DNA from: a virus
DNA length: 40,764 nucleotides
Direction: 5' to 3' (one strand)
IMG/VR virus record: IMGVR_UViG_3300046517_001002
Span: 1-40,764 of that record
Shown here: in pieces, positions 30,195 to 38,703 of the stretch
Layout: every line of letters begins with the position of its first letter
Numbering within the stretch: position 1 is the first letter of the stretch
Notes under the pieces: generated by a model
Told to the model about the DNA's origin: nothing
Database searches by the model: none
Seen by the model: the letters and a program-made list of their open reading frames with translations, nothing else
Position numbers and translations under genes: made by a program

Positions 30195-31946
30195 TCAGGG
30201 CGCGTGCCAGTTTGGGTCGCGGATGCCGCGGGCGAGGAGTTGCGACCGCGCGTCGGCGGGGTTGACGGTGCCATCGGATACCGATCTCCACAGATCGTTG
30301 TTGCTTCGCATCAGCGGTTTGCTGGTGCGGTCAGCCTCATTATATAGCCCACGAATGCCTTCCCACGTTACTGATTGAACCTGGCGCGGTAACACGCCCA
30401 GGTTGTCAGCGACCCGCCGATACGCCTCCGCGTAGAGCGGATACATGCCGGACAGGCCACGCGGCGCGCTGTCCATCGTGGTCGGCCAGGGGTCGGGATT
30501 ATCGGCGGCGCGCCACGGCTTCACCTTCACCGGCGAGCCCAGGCCATAGGAAACCTCGGGATTGGACGAGCCCAGCGGGCGCAGTAGCGCGCCGGCGATG
30601 GCGTGCGTGTCGATCGTCACGTCGTGGCCGCCATCGGGCGAGACGATGTTGTTGTAGAAATTGCGGACCTTGTGCGCCTGACTGAGCGACTGGCTGATAT
30701 TGGGCAGGCTGTCGTCGCGCAGCACCGAAATGGCGTTGCCGATGTCGCCAAGCGTGCCCCAACGCAGCGGATCGGGCCGACCGTCGTCCAACCGCAGCAT
30801 GTCGCCAAACGTGCCATCCGGCTTCACGATCCGGACGTTGTTGTCGGGTGCGTAAGCCCGATCGTGCAGGCGCACCCACAACGCGGCCTCGGTCGGATCA
30901 GTGATCTGGCTAAGGGTCTTGCCCTGGATCGCGTCGAAATGCTCCTGCCAGCCAGGGTTGTTCTCCGCGAAGGACGGCTGGACGTTGCCGTTGGCCAGGG
31001 TTTTTGGCTGGTTCCACGCCGCGTCATGATCGGCGCTCCACGGCGTGTCGCTCTGGTTGGTGACAATGTCAGCCACCCGGTGGCTGCCCTCGACGTTATG
31101 CTCCCACTGTCGCTGTGGACTGAGGGCGGCGAGGTTCGCGGCCTGCGCCCTGACCGATGTGCCGAACCGGTCGGCCATGTTTTCAGCCATCGTCCTGGCG
31201 CCATTATACCAACCCATGGCGCCGCCACGCCACGTGTCGGGGACCGCGTCCCACAACGCGCGGATGTTGCCGGTCAGATGGTCGATGAAGCCCTCGGCCG
31301 AAGGGTCGGTAACGCCGACATGGCGGGGGATCACCTCATCGACCCGGCCGGGGTAAGCGTCCCGGGCGGGGTTCTTCGTCGGCGCCAGAAAACTGTCGTA
31401 GTCGACATTATAGTCCGCCGACGTGTGCGCGTCCGGCGTCAGGCTGGGCAGGCGGGTGCTGATGCGATCGTTAAAGCCCACGGCATCGGGATTGAGGCGG
31501 GCGACGGACGGGGGCAGGCGCGCCTCGCCAGCCGCGGCGCCGAGCAGCGTGGTCGATGGGGGCGGGGCCACGTCGGGCGCGGACAACGCGCCGGCCAGCA
31601 GCCCCTTCGTGGCGGCGCGGCGCGCCATCAGGCCGATGCCGCCGCTGTCGAAATTCATGGCCGGGTTGTCGTCGTAACGCTCGTGGCCTCGCGTCGTCAT
31701 CTGGCCGGTCTTCGTGTCGAAATACTGCCCAACCGGCCCGCTGTAGTTGGTCGGCTGGGGCATGCCGATCGACTGCGTCGTCTCGGTGCCCACCGGGTTG
31801 TCGGCGTAACGAAACGCCATTTCCGGCGTGCCGTTCATGTAGCCGGTGACCTTCTTGTAGAGCTCGCCCAGCGCGGCGCTGACCGGGTTGGTATAGTCCG
31901 TCGCGTCGGGGCCTTGGGGCGGGTCGAGGAGGGACGCGGGCATCAT
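30195..31946 (-). CDS. Phage protein with HhH-GPD-like domain (DUF7178-like)
   Basis: The 583-residue protein starts at an ATGA overlap. Its N-terminal 170 residues are low-complexity. Residues about 220-460 hold WYNGARTMAENMADRFG, AANLAALSPQRQWEHNVEGS, KVRNFYNNIVSPDGGHDVTI and DTHAIAGALL. The ALSPQxxW ... KVxNFYxNI ... DTHA order is one I associate with DUF7178-like phage proteins, which look like HhH-GPD DNA glycosylase relatives with a catalytic-type Asp in DTHA. Its place between portal and scaffold suggests packaging into the virion. Enzyme activity is inferred only. The C-terminus (YPLYAEAYRRVADNLGVLPR) is helical. Confidence 0.55.
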   Translation of the reverse strand: MMPASLLDPPQGPDATDYTNPVSAALGELYKKVTGYMNGTPEMAFRYADNPVGTETTQSIGMPQPTNYSGPVGQYFDTKTGQMTTRGHERYDDNPAMNFDSGGIGLMARRAATKGLLAGALSAPDVAPPPSTTLLGAAAGEARLPPSVARLNPDAVGFNDRISTRLPSLTPDAHTSADYNVDYDSFLAPTKNPARDAYPGRVDEVIPRHVGVTDPSAEGFIDHLTGNIRALWDAVPDTWRGGAMGWYNGARTMAENMADRFGTSVRAQAANLAALSPQRQWEHNVEGSHRVADIVTNQSDTPWSADHDAAWNQPKTLANGNVQPSFAENNPGWQEHFDAIQGKTLSQITDPTEAALWVRLHDRAYAPDNNVRIVKPDGTFGDMLRLDDGRPDPLRWGTLGDIGNAISVLRDDSLPNISQSLSQAHKVRNFYNNIVSPDGGHDVTIDTHAIAGALLRPLGSSNPEVSYGLGSPVKVKPWRAADNPDPWPTTMDSAPRGLSGMYPLYAEAYRRVADNLGVLPRQVQSVTWEGIRGLYNEADRTSKPLMRSNNDLWRSVSDGTVNPADARSQLLARGIRDPNWHAP

Positions 31947-32200
31947 TCCATGCTCCTGGCGTGCCGATCGGCGGCTTCCTCGGCCTCGGGCAGCTCGGCG
32001 GCGGCGATCAACTCGTTGCGGACGCGGCTGACGGCGATGACGAGCTGACGGGCCTGCTCGCGGGCGTCCTGATGGTCGAGAAACATCGCCTGGCCGGCGG
32101 CGTTCGCGACGATCGCGTCGAGCACGGCCTGAAACTGCTCGTCATCGAGCATGCGGCGCGCGGCCAGGGCGCGGACCATCTGCTCGCTGGTCAGGGGCAC
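31943..32200 (-). CDS. Small helical connector-region protein
   Basis: The GTG at 32200 was preferred because the conserved-looking sequence begins there (VPLTSEQMVRALAARRMLDD); ATG 32233 would add 11 residues. The 85-residue product is helical and charged (EQARQLVIAVSRVRNELIAA). Similar short helical proteins occur between portal and scaffold genes in other phages. Its stop overlaps the next ATG. Confidence 0.6.
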   Translation of the reverse strand: MPLTSEQMVRALAARRMLDDEQFQAVLDAIVANAAGQAMFLDHQDAREQARQLVIAVSRVRNELIAAAELPEAEEAADRHARSME

Positions 32201-32259
32201 GTCAGGGCCGCCCTGACGACCAGAAACGCCCATTCAAGCAGCTCGCGGGACGGTTTCAT
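32191..32259 (-). CDS. Possible 22-residue peptide
   Basis: The frame MKPSRELLEWAFLVVRAALT followed by CP fits between the membrane protein and the helical protein gene, overlapping the next GTG by ten bases. Spacing is the only support. It may be untranslated leader. Confidence 0.25.
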   Translation of the reverse strand: MKPSRELLEWAFLVVRAALTCP

Positions 32260-32269
32260 CAGTACGTCA

Positions 32270-32434
32270 TCACCAGTAACCCCACCGCGACCCGCCGAAC
32301 GCGCCGACGAGGAGGAGCACGAACAGGATAATGAGAATGATGCCCAGCGGGTCGCCCAGGCTGTATCCGGCGCGGTAACCCCACCCGCCACCGGCGAGGA
32401 GCAGGACCAACACGATGATGAGGAGCAGGGTCAT
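32270..32434 (-). CDS. 54-residue membrane protein (DUF3309-like)
   Basis: The ATG at 32434 overlaps the portal stop (ATGA). The sequence MTLLLIIVLVLLLAGGGWGY is followed by RAGYSLGDPLGIILIILFVL and LLVGAFGGSRWGYW. There are two hydrophobic helices separated by a Gly/Tyr-rich turn, as in DUF3309 membrane peptides found in many alphaproteobacteria and their phages. It may act as a small holin-like protein or a virion membrane peptide; nothing shows which. Confidence 0.65.
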   Translation of the reverse strand: MTLLLIIVLVLLLAGGGWGYRAGYSLGDPLGIILIILFVLLLVGAFGGSRWGYW

Positions 32435-35115
32435 TGGGTCGGACCTCCAGCCTGTGGCAGCGGCGGGCCGGCCGGACCCATCAGGGGCGACAAGGCGGCG
32501 CGTTGGGCGAGTTGGCCATACGCGGTGGGCATCCGCCCGCTCGCCAGCGCGCCCCTGACGGCCATCGCGGTCGCCGGGTCAGCCGGCGCCTGTGGCGGTC
32601 CACGTGGAGCCATCGACGGTGGCGGCGGGAGCATCAGCGGGCGCGGCGACTGCTGCTGTCCGAGCATGGGCGGCGGCGGGCCGCCGAGGGGTTTGGGCGG
32701 CGGTTGACCGGTGGCCGGCGGGGCTGGGCTGTTGGGCGAGGGCAGATCCGCCAGCATCGCGATCGACGGGGCCGCGCTCTTCATCGCTTGTTTGAACTCA
32801 TCGAAGCTTGGCACGGGCGTGCCGAACTGGGCGCCGGCGACCCACGCCTTCGTCCACGCGTCGAGCGCGGCCTTGTCACGCTCACGGTCGTCCGCCAGCA
32901 GCAGCGCGGCCCGGTCGGTCTGCTGTTTCGCTCTGTCGTTCTCCACGTCGGCCGCCGTTTTTTGCTTCTGTACTTCCGCCAATAACATATCCGTATTCGG
33001 CGGCGGCGGGGCGGGCGGGGGCGGCTGAAAGCCGGGCGGGAGCGCCTTGAAGTAGCTGCTGACATCAGCGATGTTGACGGTCTCCAGCATGCGGGCGAGC
33101 GTGTTTCTGTATTCCGGTATCCCGGCCAGCGGATTGCTCATGCCGCCAAGCTGCATGATTTGTTCTTGTTTCGATGCGATCTGCGCGAGCATTTGCAGCC
33201 GCTCGCTGGGCATGCCCTTGCCGCCGACGTTCACCGAGGTCTCCCACATCGTGGCGAGCGCGCGGGGGTCGATCGGTATCCACTGGCCCCTGATATGAAT
33301 GGCGTTAGGCCGGTCCTGCTGTCGCGCCAGCATCTTTAAGAGGCCGGCGTAGAGCGGCGCCAGACCGGTTTCCGCCATCGTGCGGGCGACCATGTCCAAA
33401 CGATCCTGCGCGGCGCTGGATTGTTGGCTGACGGCGATCGGGGCGGTGCTCTGCAACTCATCGATCGTCAGGCCGGATGACGCGCGGGTGATGCCGGTGC
33501 GGCTTTCCCTGATGGATTCAAGGACTTCCATGATGGGCAGGGCCTCTTTGCCCATAAATGGCTTCGTCAGTTCCTGCACCGCGCCTTGTTGCGCTACTCT
33601 TATGATCGAGCCGATGGCGGTCTGCCTGACATCGGCCATATTGGCCTGACCGATGACCATGGTGGTGCGCGGGAACATGGACTGGCCGAGGCTGTCGAGC
33701 ACGCCGCGCATCACGCGGCTTTCGACACGCTGGAGGTCCATCACCATGTCGGCCTGCGATGAGCCGATGACGCGGCCGGGCTCCCTGTACGGCGTCATGC
33801 ACGCGAGCGGGATCTCATCGACCCGCTCCCACTGGATCAACGTGGTCGCGTTGCCCAGTAGGTGGACGTGGATCAACTCGCTTCTGTTGTCGCCGTCGGT
33901 GTCGCACCGTATCCAACCCTCGGCGTAACGGACGAGCTGCTGGCTCTTGTCGTTGGGCGGGGCGCCGGCGAGGTTGTAACCGGCCGCGGCGCTGCGCGCG
34001 ATGGCCTCCTGACGCTGCCGCGCGTTGCCGCCACTTTGCGCCGTGCCGCGATGGGCCAGCACCTTGTCCGCCGGAAGCCCGGCCTCGATCAACGCCGAGA
34101 CAGTGGTGTCCCTGACATGGAAGACGGCCCGCGCGCTCTCGACGGTGGCGGCGTCGGATACGATCCACACGCACTCCGCGGGCACGTGCTCCACGATCGG
34201 CCACGGCTGCGTCGCTGACCGCGTCACGGTGGCTGACCAGTATTCGGCCGGCGCGCCCTGGCCCAAATACATCTGCCCTTCCTGCGTCTTTTGCAGCGCC
34301 TGCTGCTCGTGGTCGAGCATGGGGCGGCGAACGATGCGGGATGCCTCGATGCCCGGTTCCGCGAGGAGCATCTGAAGTTGGGGGAGAAGCAGACCCTCGC
34401 ACACCTCCGTGCGTATTTGTTGCTTTTTGCCCCAGTGCCACCTGATCCAGCCGGCTTTTCTCGTCAGCGCGTCGAGAATGGCGTCGTGCAGGATCTGCCA
34501 GCCGTTGTTCGCCGTGAACAACGCCCATCGGGTGTAATCGGTCGCCTGACGAGCGAGCGCCGTCGCCGTCTGGTCGTCCCCGCCCGCCGGCTCGGCGCTG
34601 ATCGGGGCGAATGACACGGGGTCTTCAACGGCGGTGAACAGCCTTAACAGGCTCGGCAACGTCTGGCGGATCGTGTCGCGCACGACGGTCATCACGAGCT
34701 TTGATCGACCGTCCTCCAACGGGCCGTCAGGCAGCCCGGCGTAATACTGCGACGCGGTGACACGCTCGCGGCTTAAGTACTGGTCGTAGGACTGCGCGGC
34801 CTGGAAATAGAAGCGGGCGATGGCGGTGATGTCCTGATCGGTCTTGCCGAGGCGCTCGAAAACGATCTCGCTTTGCCATGCCGCGCCGGTCGGGCGTACC
34901 GTCGGGCGCAATCCCGCCGCATAAGGTCTCAGCGTGGCGGGGAGCGCCTCGTCACTGTCTTTGAGCGGCTCATCGCCCCGTTTCGGGGGGAGAAGAAAGG
35001 CAAGCATCTGTTCAGACGGGAAATTCAGCCCCGTTGGGCGCATGCCGTGGGGGATGAGGCCGGGGATATTCGGCAAAGGCGGCGGGCCGTTGTTGGGCGG
35101 CATCGTTTGGCTCAT
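32431..35115 (-). CDS. Portal protein (SU10-type)
   Basis: The ATG at 35115 overlaps the large terminase stop (ATGA), giving 894 residues; a longer frame upstream lies inside the terminase gene. The N-terminal core shows SU10-type portal features: RSKLVMTVVRDTIRQTLPSL then LRLFTAVEDPVSFAP, ATDYTRWALFTANNGWQILH and DAILDALTRKAGWIRWHWGK. Later come YREPGRVIGSSQADMVMDLQ and RESRTGITRASSGLTIDEL. The C-terminal 200 residues are Pro/Gln-rich, with PPPPAPPPP stretches. A portal dodecamer forms the DNA entry vertex and docks the terminase. Its length is large for a portal because of the disordered tail. Confidence 0.85.
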   Translation of the reverse strand: MSQTMPPNNGPPPLPNIPGLIPHGMRPTGLNFPSEQMLAFLLPPKRGDEPLKDSDEALPATLRPYAAGLRPTVRPTGAAWQSEIVFERLGKTDQDITAIARFYFQAAQSYDQYLSRERVTASQYYAGLPDGPLEDGRSKLVMTVVRDTIRQTLPSLLRLFTAVEDPVSFAPISAEPAGGDDQTATALARQATDYTRWALFTANNGWQILHDAILDALTRKAGWIRWHWGKKQQIRTEVCEGLLLPQLQMLLAEPGIEASRIVRRPMLDHEQQALQKTQEGQMYLGQGAPAEYWSATVTRSATQPWPIVEHVPAECVWIVSDAATVESARAVFHVRDTTVSALIEAGLPADKVLAHRGTAQSGGNARQRQEAIARSAAAGYNLAGAPPNDKSQQLVRYAEGWIRCDTDGDNRSELIHVHLLGNATTLIQWERVDEIPLACMTPYREPGRVIGSSQADMVMDLQRVESRVMRGVLDSLGQSMFPRTTMVIGQANMADVRQTAIGSIIRVAQQGAVQELTKPFMGKEALPIMEVLESIRESRTGITRASSGLTIDELQSTAPIAVSQQSSAAQDRLDMVARTMAETGLAPLYAGLLKMLARQQDRPNAIHIRGQWIPIDPRALATMWETSVNVGGKGMPSERLQMLAQIASKQEQIMQLGGMSNPLAGIPEYRNTLARMLETVNIADVSSYFKALPPGFQPPPPAPPPPNTDMLLAEVQKQKTAADVENDRAKQQTDRAALLLADDRERDKAALDAWTKAWVAGAQFGTPVPSFDEFKQAMKSAAPSIAMLADLPSPNSPAPPATGQPPPKPLGGPPPPMLGQQQSPRPLMLPPPPSMAPRGPPQAPADPATAMAVRGALASGRMPTAYGQLAQRAALSPLMGPAGPPLPQAGGPTQ

Positions 35116-36563
35116 ACATAATCCCCCGCCGACAGAGACATCCTGACCGCCTGGTTGCTGTGCAGACCGCTCGTCATCCCGCTGCCCACGCCCAACCCAT
35201 GCTGCGTGAACGTCAGGTTCAGCGCGTCGGCATGGTCGCAACTGGGCAACCCACGCGCGCGCATGCTGTTCTTGCTTTCGACCTGGAGGCGGCCGTCGCT
35301 GAGAAACTGGTACCTGGGCATCACCAGATCGTCCCTGAGCCGCTCATGGTTCGGCAACCGAACGTTCCGACCGCCTAACCATTCCTTGCACCTGACCCAG
35401 AGCTCGTCCCTGAGACGGGCATAACGTCCGGTCGTGCTGGCGGTCTCGCTGACGTTGATGCCCAGCACCGGCAGATCCTGCTCGTGCAGCCGGTCAACCA
35501 CGCCCGCGCCAATGCCGATCACGTCAATCGCGATGAGGTGCGGGCGGCTCGCGTTGGGCGTGATGTCATACTCGTTCTTGATCGCGCCCGCCGTCTGCAT
35601 CGTGTCATACTGGTGCCACGTCCGCGGCATCTCAGGCACCACGTTGCCCTGGCGCTTGATGAGCACGGACGCGTCAGTGCCGAAACGGGCGACATCAACG
35701 CCCCAATATACCGGCTGGCTCTGGTCGAGCGCGACATCGCGGCGCATCGCGCTGTCCACCAGCTCGGCGCCGATCAGCGTGTTGTCATCGGCGTTGGGGA
35801 ACTCGCCCAGCACACGCACGCGATACGCGTTGCTGTCGATGCCGTATCTGTTGGCGATCTCTTCAACGAATTGCGGCGTGACACGCTTGCTGTCCGCGCT
35901 GCTGACCTTAAGCGTATACCAACGATCGCGCTCGATGGTGTGCGCGCGATGAAAGAAACCCGACGCGCGCACGGGGTTGCCGATGAGGAGCGTGGTGGCG
36001 CCGTGGCTCGACATGCTGCCGGACGCCGCCTCGAAAACGGGCTCGGGAATGCCGGATGCCTCGTCGGCCACGAGCAGGATCGACCTGCTGTGCAGGCCGG
36101 CCATCGCTTCCGGCGTCTCGGGCCTGCTCGTGCGCGCGGTGATGAAACACTCCTGATCGGCCTTGAGCACTATGCGCGATGAGGTGATGTCCCAGAGGTC
36201 GCGCCAGCCGGCGGGCAGAATGTGCATCCACTTGATGAGCTCGGGCCACAACGCGTCGAACAATTGAGGTGATGACGGGGCCGTGACTGCGATTTTGAAG
36301 GGGGCGCGCGTGTTCGCGTACCACGTGATGACCCACGCGGCGAACGCGGTCTTGCCGACGCCGTGACCGCTGCGGATGGCGATGCGCGTGTGGCCCTTGG
36401 CGATGGCCCTTAGCGCGTCGAGCTGCCACGGGTCAGGCTCGGCCATCAACACTTCTCTGACAAAGGCGACGGGCGCGCGGGCGTAACGGGTGATCGCGAC
36501 GTGGAACGGGTTCTCGGCCTTCGCGATGGCCTCGGCCCAGTTCGTCGCCGGGGCGCCGCTCAC
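35112..36563 (-). CDS. terL: Terminase large subunit
   Basis: The GTG at 36563 overlaps the preceding stop (GTGA), giving 483 residues. Walker A is SGHGVGKT (65-72), Walker B ILLVADE (162-168), and the coupling segment TTLLIGNP (190-197). The nuclease domain begins with WGVDVARFGTDASV (Asp290), continues IAIDVIGIGAGVVDRL, and ends near LPSCDHADALNLTF. This is a complete phage packaging motor: an ATPase that pumps DNA through the portal and a nuclease that cuts genome ends. The putative small subunit lies two genes upstream. Confidence 0.95.
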   Translation of the reverse strand: MSGAPATNWAEAIAKAENPFHVAITRYARAPVAFVREVLMAEPDPWQLDALRAIAKGHTRIAIRSGHGVGKTAFAAWVITWYANTRAPFKIAVTAPSSPQLFDALWPELIKWMHILPAGWRDLWDITSSRIVLKADQECFITARTSRPETPEAMAGLHSRSILLVADEASGIPEPVFEAASGSMSSHGATTLLIGNPVRASGFFHRAHTIERDRWYTLKVSSADSKRVTPQFVEEIANRYGIDSNAYRVRVLGEFPNADDNTLIGAELVDSAMRRDVALDQSQPVYWGVDVARFGTDASVLIKRQGNVVPEMPRTWHQYDTMQTAGAIKNEYDITPNASRPHLIAIDVIGIGAGVVDRLHEQDLPVLGINVSETASTTGRYARLRDELWVRCKEWLGGRNVRLPNHERLRDDLVMPRYQFLSDGRLQVESKNSMRARGLPSCDHADALNLTFTQHGLGVGSGMTSGLHSNQAVRMSLSAGDYV

Positions 36564-36862
36564 TTCACATGCTCCATCGAACGCACACGCTCATCCAACC
36601 GGCCGATAACCTCGCGCGTGGACGCGTCGCTGGCCTCCAGCTGTCTCCTTACATCTGAAACTATCTTGCGGTTCTCCAACATCGTCGCCTGCATCACCGT
36701 CACGTCGCCGCGGATGACATCAACCCGCTTCTCCAGATGCTCGACACTCGCCAGCCACAACGTGCCCGCGATGATGCCGCCAACGATCGTCCCCAGAACA
36801 GCGACAATGGCGACCGCCACGCCAAGGTTCGTCCGGACCCAGTGGGCGACGGTGTCGGGCAT
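36560..36862 (-). CDS. Membrane-anchored coiled-coil protein
   Basis: The 100-residue product has one transmembrane helix (LGVAVAIVAVLGTIVGGIIA, about residues 13-37), then a charged coiled coil (SVEHLEKRVDVIRGDVTVMQ through REVIGRLDERVRS). This shape fits inner-membrane spanin-like or hemolysin-XhlA-like accessory proteins, but it sits just before the large terminase and no outer spanin is obvious. No clear ribosome binding site was seen before its ATG. It overlaps the terminase start (GTGA). Confidence 0.65.
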   Translation of the reverse strand: MPDTVAHWVRTNLGVAVAIVAVLGTIVGGIIAGTLWLASVEHLEKRVDVIRGDVTVMQATMLENRKIVSDVRRQLEASDASTREVIGRLDERVRSMEHVK

Positions 36863-37189
36863 GTCACGCTGTTGCGATACCGAAAGGAGGTTGGTGGGGG
36901 CGTGGGAAAATTTGGAGGGGGGGACAGTGCCATTGCGCTATCGCGCCCGAGGGGGGAGGGGGCGCCGGCCTCGCTGGCGCGCTCCGGCTACGCACCGGCC
37001 GGGCCGAGGCGTCGAGGGCGTAACGATGGCCCAGATCCGCCATTGTTAGTGCCGCGCGACAGCCCGTACAAACCTCGGATGCATGTGCAAACGACCGTTT
37101 GGAAAGGTGGCCATGTCGCTGTAAATACGGATGAGCCTACTCTCGCAACGCTTTCTTTCATCACGTCGCGGGAATTATTACGCACACGC
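36863..37189. other. 327-bp gap between TerS-like and membrane protein genes
   Basis: No convincing gene is seen here on either strand. The sequence has several G-runs on the plus strand (around 36917-36925 and 36951-36962) and is less GC-rich near 37060-37180. A plus-strand AAAGGAGG (36883-36890) has no well-spaced start. It may be a transcript leader or a packaging-recognition (pac/cos) region, as often found near small terminase genes; that is speculation. Confidence 0.4.
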
Positions 37190-37591
37190 TCACTCTGTCG
37201 GCGTCGGCGCGTCGAGCAGATTCACCGGCGGCGCTTCGTGCTCGATGGTCGGCGCGGTGATGGCTTCGAGCAGTTCACCCGACACGACACGCGCGGCGAC
37301 GAGGTGCAGCTCGAGCGCGCCTGCCGCTCCAGCCACGTTAACTTGTTGATTAGGCTTGCCAAATCCACGGTCGAGCAGCGCGGTCGCGGCGGCGAGGCGG
37401 ATCTTGCGGTCGCCGTCCGTCAGCATCGCGGCGATCACCTCGACGCAACGCGGGCCGTGTTTGCGCGCCAGCTCACCGATGTCCACCGGCACAGGCGCAC
37501 GCCCTTTTGGGTTTCCGGACTGCCCAGGGCGCCATGATCCAGGCGTCGCATAGCGAACCGGTGCAGTTGAACTACTAGCAGCGTGTGACAT
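37190..37591 (-). CDS. Putative terminase small subunit (DUF5681-like)
   Basis: The 133-residue product contains GSWRPGQSGNPKGRAPVPVD, the hallmark of DUF5681 phage proteins, then a helical domain (IGELARKHGPRCVEVIAAML, KIRLAAATALLDRGFGKPNQ). Proteins of this kind occupy the small terminase position in many phages. It is the first gene of the virion operon, two genes before the large terminase. It should recognise the packaging site. The C-terminus is acidic and proline-rich. The small-subunit role is by position and remembered pattern. Confidence 0.65.
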   Translation of the reverse strand: MSHAASSSTAPVRYATPGSWRPGQSGNPKGRAPVPVDIGELARKHGPRCVEVIAAMLTDGDRKIRLAAATALLDRGFGKPNQQVNVAGAAGALELHLVAARVVSGELLEAITAPTIEHEAPPVNLLDAPTPTE

Positions 37592-37682
37592 TCATCAATC
37601 GCGCTCATGCGGTATCCCGCTACCACACGCACACTAACCCGTGTCGTGTCAAGCCCGATAGGTCAGCGTCACTGCCACGAAT

Positions 37683-37704
37683 GTCACGCCTCGCGAAGCG
37701 TGAC
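37683..37704. promoter_or_regulatory. Inverted repeat in divergent intergenic region
   Basis: GTCACGC (37683-37689) and GCGTGAC (37698-37704) form a 7-bp perfect inverted repeat with an 8-base centre, between the leftward virion operon and the rightward short operon. It could be an operator for a regulator such as the helix-turn-helix protein at 38350, or a hairpin. Confidence 0.45.
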
Positions 37705-37745
37705 CTTTGATGAAAGACAATCTTCCCCACCCCCACGAATAACCA

Positions 37746-37774
37746 TTGACGAACTTAACGCCAGATCGTATATC
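37746..37774 (+). promoter_or_regulatory. Sigma70-like promoter of rightward short operon
   Basis: TTGACG (37746-37751), a 17-base spacer and TATATC (37769-37774) form a good -35/-10 pair, 40 bases before the ATG at 37814. Confidence 0.6.
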
Positions 37775-37813
37775 CCTGTCATCAACACAGACGAACAGAC
37801 AGGAACACACGCC

Positions 37814-38041
37814 ATGACCACCAAATACACATTCGCTCGCCGCATGACCGCTCATTACGCCGGCCGCTTTGTAGTGGTCCCGGACCAGGTCGAGGCTGAC
37901 CAGCACGGCTATGACGGCAAGACATTCCCGGCGCTTTTGCGGGTCGCGGGCGGCGACAAGAAAATCCGCGTGCGGCTGGATGGCGATGCTTATGGCCTGA
38001 ACACGCCGGGAACCGGGGACATGGTTGTCCGCGCCGCCTGA
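37814..38041 (+). CDS. Hypothetical 75-residue protein
   Basis: The ATG at 37814 has AGGAA upstream and a promoter 40 bases before it. An earlier in-frame start would lie in the promoter. The product begins MTTKYTFARRMTAHYAGRFV and looks like a small beta-rich protein (ALLRVAGGDKKIRVRLDGDA, then YGLNTPGTGDMVVRAA). No family was recognised. It is the first gene of a three-gene plus-strand operon. Confidence 0.65.
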   Translation: MTTKYTFARRMTAHYAGRFVVVPDQVEADQHGYDGKTFPALLRVAGGDKKIRVRLDGDAYGLNTPGTGDMVVRAA

Positions 38042-38046
38042 CCCTC

Positions 38047-38061
38047 CGGGGCTTTGCCCCG
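38047..38061 (+). other. Small GC hairpin
   Basis: CGGGGC-TTT-GCCCCG forms a 6-bp stem between two plus-strand genes. There is no T-run after it, so it is more likely an mRNA stability or processing element than a terminator. Confidence 0.35.
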
Positions 38062-38092
38062 CTCCCCTGCCACGAACGAAGGAACAGCGAAC

Positions 38093-38353
38093 ATGACCAC
38101 CTACACCCTGATCATCGCCGAGAATTACCTGCTGACGACCATCCCTGACGGGTCCGACATCGAGGCCGCGATCGAAGCGGCCGTCGCGGATGCCCGGATT
38201 GAGCGGGAGGACCGCTACGACGTGGTGCCGGGCTGCGTGCTGACCGATGACGAGCCGGAGGACGACGCCGCCATCGCGTGGCGTAGCGGCGGCAACGGCT
38301 GGACCATGGACGAAAGCGGCCAGGACTGGCGTTTCGCGGTGCGCGGCGCATGA
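38093..38353 (+). CDS. Hypothetical 86-residue acidic protein
   Basis: The ATG at 38093 follows AAGGAA by eight bases. The acidic product begins MTTYTLIIAENYLLTTIPDG and continues SDIEAAIEAAVADARIERED. Its stop overlaps the next gene (ATGA). The low charge and small size would suit a DNA mimic or inhibitor, but nothing specific supports that. Confidence 0.65.
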   Translation: MTTYTLIIAENYLLTTIPDGSDIEAAIEAAVADARIEREDRYDVVPGCVLTDDEPEDDAAIAWRSGGNGWTMDESGQDWRFAVRGA

Positions 38354-38703
38354 CCTTCGCCCCTCTTTCGCTCCCCGTCGCCGCGGCCCTGGACGCCCCT
38401 GAGAGGCCCGTACAGCCTCCCGAGGCTCCCGCCGCTGTCACCCACGCCCCGGCTCCGTCCCTGCCCCCCGGCGCCCGTCTGAGCGCCGCCTTGCGGACGA
38501 TCCGCTGGACGGTTGGCGTTCTCGCGGTTGAACTCGGCCTCAGTCCGTCCACGACGCGCAACTGGACGTTGGGTCGGCAGCCGATCGCGCCGGAGATCCT
38601 GGCGTGGGTCGAGGATCTCGCCGCGTGTCACGTCAGCCGCCCGCCGCCTCCGGTGCCTGACGGTCGAGTGCCGATCCTGAAGCCGCCCGCTGGCACGGGG
38701 TAG
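38350..38703 (+). CDS. Helix-turn-helix DNA-binding protein
   Basis: The 117-residue product has a proline-rich N-terminal 38 residues. A helix-turn-helix domain of the phage regulator type follows (RLSAALRTIRWTVGVLAVEL, GLSPSTTRNWTLGRQPIAPE, ILAWVEDLAA). Similar domains are common in short regulators of high-GC alphaproteobacterial phages. It is the third gene of the operon behind the 37746 promoter. Its last 76 bases overlap the convergent 38628-38987 gene. It may control the divergent region upstream of 37814. Confidence 0.65.
   Translation: MTFAPLSLPVAAALDAPERPVQPPEAPAAVTHAPAPSLPPGARLSAALRTIRWTVGVLAVELGLSPSTTRNWTLGRQPIAPEILAWVEDLAACHVSRPPPPVPDGRVPILKPPAGTG

Noticed and set aside
32431-35241. 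Portal start 42 codons further upstream
   Set aside because: The extra residues lie within the terminase gene, are Arg-rich shadow sequence, and the ATG at 35115 has an ATGA overlap.
36883-37049. Plus-strand small gene after AAAGGAGG
   Set aside because: No start codon lies at a suitable distance and the peptide is Arg/Gly-rich low complexity.
36988-37185. 65-residue minus-strand frame after the TerS-like gene
   Set aside because: No ribosome binding site, no recognisable pattern, and composition unlike neighbouring genes.
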